From: Oscillospiraceae bacterium
GTDB taxonomy: Bacteria; Bacillota; Clostridia; Oscillospirales; Ruminococcaceae
Assembly: GCA_018380115.1 (NCBI GenBank)
Contig: JAGZUF010000017.1
Span: 1-64,000 of the forward strand
Direction of reading: 5' to 3'
DNA length: 64,000 bases
The position numbers were made by a program, and so were the translations under genes. The notes beneath the pieces were generated by a model, which saw only the letters and a program-made list of their open reading frames with translations, was not told where the DNA came from and did no database searches. Positions 7,929-14,398 of the stretch are shown piece by piece; within the stretch, counting starts at the first letter, position 1, and each line of letters begins with the position of its first letter.

Positions 7929-7957
7929 CGCCCTGCAGGCTGTCTGCAGGGCGTTTT
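7929..7957 (+). terminator. Terminator of the ddl-murI operon
   Basis: CGCCCTGCAG / CTGCAGGGCG stem with a short loop, followed by TTTTCTCTT. It ends right before the padR promoter. Confidence 0.85.
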
Positions 7958-7960
7958 CTC

Positions 7961-8001
7961 TTGACAAAAAAACGGGCCGCCTCTATACTTAGTAATACTA
8001 A
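7961..8001 (+). promoter_or_regulatory. padR promoter with palindromic operator
   Basis: A consensus TTGACA (7961-7966), a 17-nt spacer and TATACT (7984-7989). A perfect inverted repeat, TTAGTA and TACTAA around a central A (7989-8001), overlaps the end of the -10 and the transcription start. PadR-type regulators usually repress their own operon at such sites, so this is the likely operator. Confidence 0.8.
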
Positions 8002-8032
8002 ACATTTTGAAAAGATAGAGGGTGTGGCAGGC

Positions 8033-8407
8033 GTGGAGAGCCGGTTTTCACGGCAGATGAAAAAGGGCGTGCTGGAAATGCTGGTGCTGGGGCTTGTGTG
8101 CGAACAGCCCGGCCATGGCTATGAGCTGCTGGGCCGCCTTGCCGCGCGTTCCAGCGGCTTTCTTCGCACAAAAGAGGGCACGCTGTACCCTATCTTGTAC
8201 CGCCTGGAGGACGATGGCTTCATTTCATCCAGCTGGCAGACGGGCGGCGCTGCGCGCACCGCGCCAAAAAAGATATACACAGCAACGGCGGCAGGCCGCA
8301 GGGCTCTGCTGGCCATGCAGGAGGAATGGCGTGCTTTGTGCAGGTGCGTGCAGGCCTGTGGGAATGTTTTGGCACCGGAAGGAGACGGCGGCAATGTTCA
8401 GACGTGA
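8033..8407 (+). CDS. PadR family transcriptional regulator
   Basis: The 124-aa winged-helix protein has the PadR core: MKKGVLEMLVLGLVCEQPGHGYELL, then TKEGTLYPILYRLEDDGFI (the wing region) and YTATAAGRRAL. The start is taken as GTG at 8033 with AGAGGGTG upstream; a GTG at 8024 overlaps that site and an ATG at 8057 would remove a few residues. The 3' end overlaps the next gene by 14 nt. It is expected to repress its own four-gene operon through the palindrome at 7989-8001. The inducer is unknown. Confidence 0.88.
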   Translation: MESRFSRQMKKGVLEMLVLGLVCEQPGHGYELLGRLAARSSGFLRTKEGTLYPILYRLEDDGFISSSWQTGGAARTAPKKIYTATAAGRRALLAMQEEWRALCRCVQACGNVLAPEGDGGNVQT

Positions 8408-9008
8408 TATTTCAGAAAAACACGAAAAAAACAGCACGGCGCAGCTATTATCTTTTGTGCTTCTTGTAGCCCTCATTGCGGTGGTGGTGCGCTTGGGGGC
8501 ACCCGGCCTGGAGCCGCAGCAGCCCCATGACCCGGCCAGCGTAGCGGCCATGCCCTATACCCTTGTGGGCCAGGGAGATATCTGGCGCCTCACCGTACGG
8601 GTGGAGCCCGCAGACGAGGAAACGGCCGCGCCCTACAGGGCTGCGGCTATGGAATTGGCAGATGGGCCGGACGTCATCGGGTATGAAGAAGCCCTGGCGG
8701 CCGTGCCTGCGTACAAGGCCACGCTCACACTGGAATATCTGGGCGAAGACGCCGCCGCCATCAAGAGCGCAGCATTAGACTTTGCCCCTCACACCGATTA
8801 CCGGCTTGAAGTTCGCCGCAGCAGAGGGGATGCTTCAGACTTTGATGCGCTGATTGCCGGCATACAGCCTATCATGACGGTGTATTATCCCGAAAATGTC
8901 GAACTGGCGGGGCGCATCCCCCCTGTAGACGGAACATACACCGCCCGTATCGCGGCGGGCGGCGCGGGCACAGATACGCTTACGCTGAAGAAGGAGGCCG
9001 CCGCATGA
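8394..9008 (+). CDS. PadR-operon protein with one N-terminal membrane anchor
   Basis: The 204-aa protein has a charged N-terminus, one transmembrane segment (about 18-34, LLSFVLLVALIAVVV) and an extracytoplasmic beta-rich domain with no family I can name. The ATG at 8394 has AAGGAG 9 nt upstream and gives a 14-nt overlap with padR, so translation is coupled. In gut Clostridia such proteins often accompany PadR and HAAS-domain membrane proteins; a role in envelope sensing is only inferred from this context. Confidence 0.75.
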   Translation: MFRRDISEKHEKNSTAQLLSFVLLVALIAVVVRLGAPGLEPQQPHDPASVAAMPYTLVGQGDIWRLTVRVEPADEETAAPYRAAAMELADGPDVIGYEEALAAVPAYKATLTLEYLGEDAAAIKSAALDFAPHTDYRLEVRRSRGDASDFDALIAGIQPIMTVYYPENVELAGRIPPVDGTYTARIAAGGAGTDTLTLKKEAAA

Positions 9009-9766
9009 ACAGAAGAAGGAACGGAGGCTTTCTTCCGCCTGTCAAGCAATATGTGAATGCCATAGAACGCAGGCTCCATCTCCCCTTGCGCGAAAAAGCG
9101 CGTATTATGAGCGATATTTCCACCAGCATCGCCGCCCGGCATGAGGCCGGTGAAAGCTATGAGGCCGTTATGGCAGACATGGGGCCGCCCGATGCCGTGG
9201 CCGCACCCTTCAACCGGGCCTTTGCAGGGCAGTATAAAGGCAGTGCCTGGCGCTTTTTATGGTTGGGGCTGGCCCTGGCTGTTCTGGTTGCCGCTGCAGC
9301 AGCATTGGTATTCACCGCCGGCATGGCCGCAGGTGTGGAAATGGCCTTCCTTCCCCAAAGCCTTCCCTTAGTGGGCACCGCCTCCGCGGGCATAATCGGC
9401 GGGGCAGACGGCCCCACGGCAGTGTTTGTAACGTCTTTCCCCGGCGCATTTTCTATGGGCCCTCTTGACGCGCTGGTGACGGCCGGCGCCCTGCTGGCAC
9501 TGTATTTTCTTTGCCGTGCACAAGGCACAAATGGCGCAAGACATTTGCGCACCGCACGCACACTGGCAGGTGCCTGTGCCACTGTGTTCTGCATACGCTT
9601 TTTCCTTGCCATGGCTGTGCTCTCCCTGGCGGAAGGCTCCCCCGCCAGCCTGGCCCGGATGTTCCTTTCACCCGGGTTCCTGCTCACCGCAGCAGCTCTG
9701 GGCTTGGTGATATGGCGCACGCCGCAGAAGCCGAAAGCCAGAACTGAGGAGGAAAAATATGAGTGA
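9005..9766 (+). CDS. HAAS-type membrane protein carrying an OadB-like signature
   Basis: The 253-aa protein starts with a HAAS-like helical domain (about 10-75: VKQYVNAIERRLHLPLREKA, then YEAVMADMGPPDAVAAPF), which commonly accompanies PadR regulators. About four transmembrane segments follow (around 84-108, 155-170, 185-208, 218-236). Between the first two, residues 129-144 read GIIGGADGPTAVFVTS, nearly the same as the Na+-binding loop of the decarboxylase beta subunit encoded at 35878-37047. The rest of that pump is absent. It has an AAGGAGG site and overlaps the upstream gene by 4 nt. Confidence 0.78.
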   Translation: MNRRRNGGFLPPVKQYVNAIERRLHLPLREKARIMSDISTSIAARHEAGESYEAVMADMGPPDAVAAPFNRAFAGQYKGSAWRFLWLGLALAVLVAAAAALVFTAGMAAGVEMAFLPQSLPLVGTASAGIIGGADGPTAVFVTSFPGAFSMGPLDALVTAGALLALYFLCRAQGTNGARHLRTARTLAGACATVFCIRFFLAMAVLSLAEGSPASLARMFLSPGFLLTAAALGLVIWRTPQKPKARTEEEKYE

Positions 9767-10190
9767 GAAAAAAAGAACAGCACTTCTATTTGGGTTTGTC
9801 TTTTTAAGCCTTGCTGTCATCTGGGCCATTATGCTGCCAAAGGGACTTTCAAACCGCAAGGCAGAGGCCTTCGCCCAGCCTTTTTTCAGCCACGCCGTGC
9901 CGCAGGGCGCTGAGGTGCTTCAGCAGGCTGCCTCGCGTGAAAAGCAAGACAGCGCATATGTCACCACGGCTACACAGATACTGGCATTTTCCAAAGCCCC
10001 GCAGAAGACGGAACTGGAGGCTTTTTACCGCGATACCGAATACCCGCCCGCAGAAGAAGGGCAGGCTGTGACGCTGACGGCAAAGCCTCTGGACGAGGCC
10101 AGCCTTTCCGCCTTGCAGCAGGCGGGTGTATATGAAGAGGACAAAATATATTGGTTTGTATACATCGTCAGCCAAAACGGCACGGCATAG
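9759..10190 (+). CDS. Small membrane-anchored protein, last gene of the PadR operon
   Basis: The 143-aa protein has one N-terminal transmembrane segment (about 7-25, ALLFGFVFLSLAVIWAIML) and an extracytoplasmic domain of about 115 aa, with no recognised family. It overlaps the HAAS-type gene by 8 nt and has a GAGGAAAAAT ribosome binding site. The domain contains a segment resembling small lipid- or metal-sensing envelope proteins only in general shape, so no function is assigned. Confidence 0.7.
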   Translation: MSEKKRTALLFGFVFLSLAVIWAIMLPKGLSNRKAEAFAQPFFSHAVPQGAEVLQQAASREKQDSAYVTTATQILAFSKAPQKTELEAFYRDTEYPPAEEGQAVTLTAKPLDEASLSALQQAGVYEEDKIYWFVYIVSQNGTA

Positions 10191-10247
10191 TGCGCCTAGC
10201 ACAAAATATCGAAATACTATTTGTATAATTAAAAGGAATGATACCAA

Positions 10248-10499
10248 ATGTTAGAATTCCGCTATGATACACAGCTTCTCATTGAAGGAAACGGGTTGGA
10301 TGAAGATGTCATTCATGATTACTTTATCCAGAATTTCAAGGGAGATTGCCTGCTGGCTGTGGGGGATGACGAGCTCATCAAAATCCATTTCCACACGAAC
10401 GAGCCGTGGAAGGTACTGGAATACTGCGCCGGGCTGGGTGAGATATATGATATCGTGATAGAAGATATGAACCGTCAGGCCCGCGGCCTGAAGGGGTGA
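10248..10499 (+). CDS. Stand-alone FakA/DAK-type middle domain protein
   Basis: The 83-aa protein looks like the central domain of FakA/YloV-type fatty-acid kinases (dihydroxyacetone-kinase-related proteins): YDTQLLIEGNGLDEDVI, then GDCLLAVGDDELIKIHFHTNEP and VLEYCAGLGEIYDIVIEDM. In FakA this domain sits between the ATP-binding DhaL domain and the FakB-facing domain, and the family protein is about 550 aa. Here both neighbouring domains are missing, yet start, ribosome binding site (AAAAGGA) and terminator are intact. A TATAAT at 10224-10229 may be its -10. It could be a remnant or a genuine single-domain protein. Confidence 0.68.
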   Translation: MLEFRYDTQLLIEGNGLDEDVIHDYFIQNFKGDCLLAVGDDELIKIHFHTNEPWKVLEYCAGLGEIYDIVIEDMNRQARGLKG

Positions 10500-10552
10500 C
10501 ATCTTGCTGCGGTTGTCCGCGCGATAAGCCCGGCATAATACCCGCACGGTTC

Positions 10553-10589
10553 AAAAAGGCCTGCGCCCCGGTGAGGCGCAGGCCTTTTT
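10553..10589. terminator. Bidirectional terminator between the FakA-like gene and gldA
   Basis: A GGCCTGCGCC / GGCGCAGGCC perfect stem flanked by A5 on the left and T5 on the right, so it can work for both converging genes. Confidence 0.88.
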
Positions 10590-10618
10590 CTAATTTTTCC
10601 GCCGTTTTGCGCAGAAAA

Positions 10619-11716
10619 TCAAAGCGCAGCATAATGGCGGCCCAGCGCGTCCGCCGTGAGGATGGCCGCATACACGCTGTCCGGCGTCACTTCAAAAGGC
10701 ATGTTGTGCAGCGTGTCGCTGTCGGCACAGGCCAGCTTTGCCACTTCCATCAGCTGCTCTGCCTTCGGCTGCTCGATGCCAAGCTGGCGCAGCGTAGTGG
10801 GCAGGCCCACTGCCTCGCAGAAGCCCAGCACCTCTTCCAATTCTTCTTCGCTGGCATTCTCCAGCACAAGCTGCACCAGCGTGCCAAAGGCCACCTTTTC
10901 GCCGTGGTACATGCTGTGCGTTTCAGGCACAGCGGTAAAGCCGTTGTGGATGGCATGGGCGCCGGCCAGCCCGCCGGATTCAAAGCCCAGGCCGGAGAGA
11001 TAGGTGTTTGCCTCGATGACATGCTCCACAGCCTTGGTGCACACCCCGTTCTGAACGGCAAGCCTGGCTTTCACGCCGTCCTCCAGCAGGGTGTCATAGC
11101 ACAGGCGGGCAAGACCCATGGCCGCCAGTGTAGTTTTGCCGCCCACACAGTTCGTGGCGCCGGACGCCTCGCAGGCGCGCGCCTCAAAATATGTGGCCAG
11201 CGCGTCACCCATCCCCGCCACCAGCAGGCGCACCGGGGCTGCCGCCACCACGGCGGTGTCCACCAGCACCATGTTTGGGTTTGCCGGCAGGAACAGATAT
11301 TTTTCAAACACACCCTCATCCGAGTAAATGACGCTGAGCGCAGAGCAGGGCGCGTCCGTAGAGGCAATGGTGGGCACGATGACCACCGGCGCACCGGCAT
11401 AATAGGCAACAGCCTTGGCGGTGTCGTGTATCTTGCCGCCGCCGATGCCCACTACAACGTCGCAGCCCGATGCCTCAAACGCCGCTTTCACTCGCTCTAT
11501 CTCCGTCATGCTGCACTCACCGCGGAATGCCTCATACACCAGTGCGGCGCCTTGCTCTGCAGCACTGGCCGCAAGGTCTGCCTCCACACGGCCCTTACCG
11601 GAGGGGCTTGTCAGCACAAACAGCTTTTTGCCCAGCAGTTTCACATGCCCGCACAGGTTTTTCAGTTCACCAGCCCCCTGTACATAGCGCGAGGGGCTTG
11701 CCATGATATTTGCCAT
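10619..11716 (-). CDS. gldA: Glycerol dehydrogenase (NAD+, metal-dependent)
   Basis: The 365-aa group III iron/zinc alcohol dehydrogenase oxidises glycerol to dihydroxyacetone. The NAD-binding GIGGGKIHDTAKAVA, the IASTDAPCSALSVIY segment, and the metal ligands in the GGKTTLAAMGLARLCYD region (Asp), LAGAHAIHNG and HSMYHGEKVAFG (His) are all visible. The ATG at 11716 (MANIMASPSRYVQG) is preferred over an upstream extension because a GAAAGGAAG site precedes it. It is a single-gene unit. Residue motifs fit GldA better than sn-glycerol-1-phosphate dehydrogenase. Confidence 0.93.
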   Translation of the reverse strand: MANIMASPSRYVQGAGELKNLCGHVKLLGKKLFVLTSPSGKGRVEADLAASAAEQGAALVYEAFRGECSMTEIERVKAAFEASGCDVVVGIGGGKIHDTAKAVAYYAGAPVVIVPTIASTDAPCSALSVIYSDEGVFEKYLFLPANPNMVLVDTAVVAAAPVRLLVAGMGDALATYFEARACEASGATNCVGGKTTLAAMGLARLCYDTLLEDGVKARLAVQNGVCTKAVEHVIEANTYLSGLGFESGGLAGAHAIHNGFTAVPETHSMYHGEKVAFGTLVQLVLENASEEELEEVLGFCEAVGLPTTLRQLGIEQPKAEQLMEVAKLACADSDTLHNMPFEVTPDSVYAAILTADALGRHYAAL

Positions 11717-11867
11717 AGCTGAAAACTTCCTTTCTTCACTCCGGCTGTGTGCGCCTAGGGCTGCACCGGACACGGGGCTTTAGATACGCCCTGCGCCGCC
11801 GGAAAATTTCCAAAGAAATTATAGCCCGGCAGAAGAAAGAAATCCATTGTCTAATGGTTAAATTTTT

Positions 11868-11895
11868 CACATATAAACCAATTAAAAATTGTCAA
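11868..11895 (-). promoter_or_regulatory. Probable gldA promoter
   Basis: A perfect TTGACA (11895-11890), a 16-nt spacer and TATGTG (11873-11868) in an AT-rich stretch about 150 nt upstream of gldA. The 11717-12093 gap otherwise contains only the next terminator. Confidence 0.6.
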
Positions 11896-11953
11896 AATTC
11901 ATGTGGACTACAAACATCAGCACGGCTTCCTTAGCCAGGAAGGGCAGTGAGGC

Positions 11954-11991
11954 AAAAAACAGCCGGGATACAGCGGCGTACCCCGGCTGTT
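11954..11991 (-). terminator. Terminator after the catabolic/MATE operon
   Basis: AACAGCCGGG / CCCGGCTGTT stem on the minus strand followed by a T6 run (11959-11954), about 100 nt after the MATE stop codon. It marks the 3' end of the large operon that starts at glycerate kinase. Confidence 0.82.
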
Positions 11992-12093
11992 AGTTATACA
12001 TATTTTACATGCCCCAAATAGGCGACTCCAATCCGGGCCTTGCAGGCCGGACATGCCGCATTGTTTATGCCGCCCCCAGAGGCAGGCCTGTAA

Positions 12094-13491
12094 TTATTGG
12101 CCCCAGCACTTTCTTTTTTGGAACCGCCATGTGAACACAGCCGAACGAACAACCCATTCAAGTACCATTGCCCCCCATGCGCCATAGATGCCAAGGCCCA
12201 AAGGTATTGTCAGAAGATACCCGATCCCTACCCGGATTCCCCACATGCAGGCTAGGGAGACAACGGAGGTAAAAACGGCGTCTCCTGCCGCACGCAGTGT
12301 ATTGGGCATGGTATTGGAAAGCGGCCAAAAGACGGGCATAAAAATAAGGCCGATAAACAGCACATGCCATACAAGCCGAGTTGTTTCTGCCTTCGGCACG
12401 TACCAGGATAACATTAACGGAGACACTGGAAGCAGCAATAAAATTGCCGCTACCGTCAGCACAATGCCTGTTTGTACAAGCCTGATACCGTATTTACGCG
12501 CCTGCTGGATATTACCCGCCCCAATGCATTGCCCTACAACAGTGATAGCCAACAGTGCAGATGCGCTTGGCGCTGCATAAAACAGCCCCAGCATAGACAT
12601 AGCGATAGCATTTGCCGCTATGCTGGCTGTGCCGAGCTGTACCATATAGGTTTGCATAATAAGATTTCCGCCATTTGCAAAAACCTGTTCCACTCCGAAC
12701 GGGACGCCCTGATAAAACACAGCTTTTAACAGCTTTTTATCCATGCGGAAAATGTCCTGAAAACGGACGCCTGGTTCCCGGCGGCGACTCATAACCATAT
12801 ACAAGGCCGCGGTGCCGCCAATCAGTCGCGCAATATTAAACGAAAGAGTGGTGCCCAGAATATCCATTTTCCACACGTTCAAGAACAGTGCACTGGCCAG
12901 CAGGTGCACCAGATTAATCAGAACAGTCAGTTTTAGGCACATGCGGGCATCGCCAATGCCGCGCAGCACAGAGGTAGCACCGTAATACACCGAAAACGAA
13001 AGGAAAGAGAGTGAATATCCAGCAAGGTACTCGATTGCCTTTTTCTGCACACCGGCCGTGGCATTCCCGAACAAGAAATGCACAAGCGGACCGGAAAATG
13101 GCACCAGCACCGCAGTGATGAGACATGCCACAAAAAATGAGGCCAGAATCACCTGTCCCCCTGCCCGGCGCAGACCACATGCATTGCCCGCGCCTTTGTA
13201 ACGGGCCACCACCACAGAACCACCAGACGAAATTGCGCTTAAAAAGCCCATAACCAGAAGCGTAAGCGGGTTGACCAGACTGGTTGCCGACACAGAGTCC
13301 TGGCCGGATGCACTTACCATGGAAGTGGTTAAGGTATTGATAGCAAGGATGAAGAATTGGTCCAACACCAAAGGACCCAGCATCTCCAAGATATGCCGAC
13401 TGGTAAATTGAGCACTCCCAAGCTTTTCATCCAGAAAGCCCCGCAGGCCCAAGCATGGCAAGGGCTGCTTATCCGCCGAGCGAAACTTCAT
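12094..13491 (-). CDS. MATE family efflux transporter
   Basis: The 465-aa protein has about 12 hydrophobic segments in two MatE halves (for example LVNPLTLLVMGFLSAISSGGSVVVARYKGAG in the first half, IAANAIAMSMLGLFYAAPSASALL in the second). The family exports cationic compounds or metabolites using Na+ or H+ gradients. The ATG at 13491 is chosen for its GAGAGGG site; a TTG overlapping the upstream stop would add 32 odd Cys/Arg-rich residues. It is the last gene of the catabolic block, 92 nt after an MBL-fold gene. Its substrate is unknown; it might relieve sugar or toxic-aglycone stress. Confidence 0.9.
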   Translation of the reverse strand: MKFRSADKQPLPCLGLRGFLDEKLGSAQFTSRHILEMLGPLVLDQFFILAINTLTTSMVSASGQDSVSATSLVNPLTLLVMGFLSAISSGGSVVVARYKGAGNACGLRRAGGQVILASFFVACLITAVLVPFSGPLVHFLFGNATAGVQKKAIEYLAGYSLSFLSFSVYYGATSVLRGIGDARMCLKLTVLINLVHLLASALFLNVWKMDILGTTLSFNIARLIGGTAALYMVMSRRREPGVRFQDIFRMDKKLLKAVFYQGVPFGVEQVFANGGNLIMQTYMVQLGTASIAANAIAMSMLGLFYAAPSASALLAITVVGQCIGAGNIQQARKYGIRLVQTGIVLTVAAILLLLPVSPLMLSWYVPKAETTRLVWHVLFIGLIFMPVFWPLSNTMPNTLRAAGDAVFTSVVSLACMWGIRVGIGYLLTIPLGLGIYGAWGAMVLEWVVRSAVFTWRFQKRKCWGQ

Positions 13492-13583
13492 ATTGTAACG
13501 TCCCTCTCTGTATAAGCGCATTTGCGCCTTCCCAGGCAAAGCCGCTGCATACCGGCGCCTAACGCAGCGGCAGCCATAGCTCT

Positions 13584-14315
13584 TCAAATGGCATATGTCG
13601 TCCCAATATGGGTCAATTCTGCCGTTGAAAAAAATTCACGCGCCTGCTGCAAAACATCCCGGCTCCATTTCTCGTGATAATGCGTTAACAACAACCGCTT
13701 TGCATGGCTGTTAGCGGCAAGGGCACCCGCAACCGCCGCAGATAAGTGGTGGCTCTGCTCGGCTCCATCTTCCCCGGTGAGGGTCGCCTCGCATAGAAAA
13801 GCATCGGCGTTTTTTGCAAGTGCCGACAGCTGCGGGCACAAGCCGGTATCCGCAGAATACGCCAAGATTTTTTGCCCCGCATAAAGCCGCAGGCCGTATG
13901 ATTCCACCAAATGTTCCATGCACATAAAGGTCATGCGAATATCGCCCAGAGATAAGGAGGCACCGTCCTCCACCGCACAGATATCAAAAACTTCGCCTGC
14001 GCCAAGTTCCTGCCTGGCCCACTGCGGCATAGGCGGGGCAAGCAGCGGTATTTTTGGCACCGTCTCACCCCATGCGCGCCTTGTCTCCAACTGGTATTTT
14101 GCACAGAACAGATCACCCATATGATCAAAATGCATGTGGCTTAGCACAATCATGTCCAGCTTTGCGATATCCTCGGCACGTAACAGCTGAGAGAGGCTGC
14201 CGCTTCCCATATCAAGCAGAATCTTTTTTCCGCAAGCCTCTACAAGGTAGCAGGCGCATGCGCCATATGCCTGTGGAAAACTGGCATTGTTTCCAAATAC
14301 GGTGAGATATATCAT
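13584..14315 (-). CDS. Metallo-beta-lactamase-fold hydrolase
   Basis: The 243-aa protein has the MBL metal-binding motif SHMHFDHMGD (about 87-96), a downstream His in MEHLVESYGL, an Asp in YSADTG, and a C-terminal LLLTHYHEKW. The layout (YLVEACGKKILLDMGSGS near the start) resembles RNase Z/PhnP-like small-molecule phosphodiesterases rather than true beta-lactamases. There is no signal peptide. The ATG at 14315 has AGAGGGA 8 nt upstream. It lies between the DUF6259-type gene and the MATE pump, separated from the former by a hairpin at 14335-14375. The reaction is unknown; a phosphodiesterase or lactonase step would suit a sugar pathway. Confidence 0.85.
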   Translation of the reverse strand: MIYLTVFGNNASFPQAYGACACYLVEACGKKILLDMGSGSLSQLLRAEDIAKLDMIVLSHMHFDHMGDLFCAKYQLETRRAWGETVPKIPLLAPPMPQWARQELGAGEVFDICAVEDGASLSLGDIRMTFMCMEHLVESYGLRLYAGQKILAYSADTGLCPQLSALAKNADAFLCEATLTGEDGAEQSHHLSAAVAGALAANSHAKRLLLTHYHEKWSRDVLQQAREFFSTAELTHIGTTYAI

Positions 14316-14334
14316 AGTTCTTCCCTCTTTACAC

Positions 14335-14375
14335 AAAAAGCGGCATTTCCGGACAACCGGCCAGAAATACCGCTT
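14335..14375 (-). terminator. Hairpin terminator inside the catabolic block
   Basis: On the minus strand AAGCGGTATTTCTGG pairs with CCGGAAATGCCGCTT and is followed by T5. It lies between the DUF6259-type gene and the MBL gene, so the last two genes are probably expressed by partial read-through. Confidence 0.7.
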
Positions 14376-14398
14376 TCAGGCAGAAAAGCTACACCGTC

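Noticed and set aside
12094..13491. Long N-terminal start of the MATE gene overlapping the MBL stop
   Set aside because: It would need a TTG start inside the upstream stop, without a ribosome binding site, and adds a Cys/Arg-rich stretch not seen in the family.
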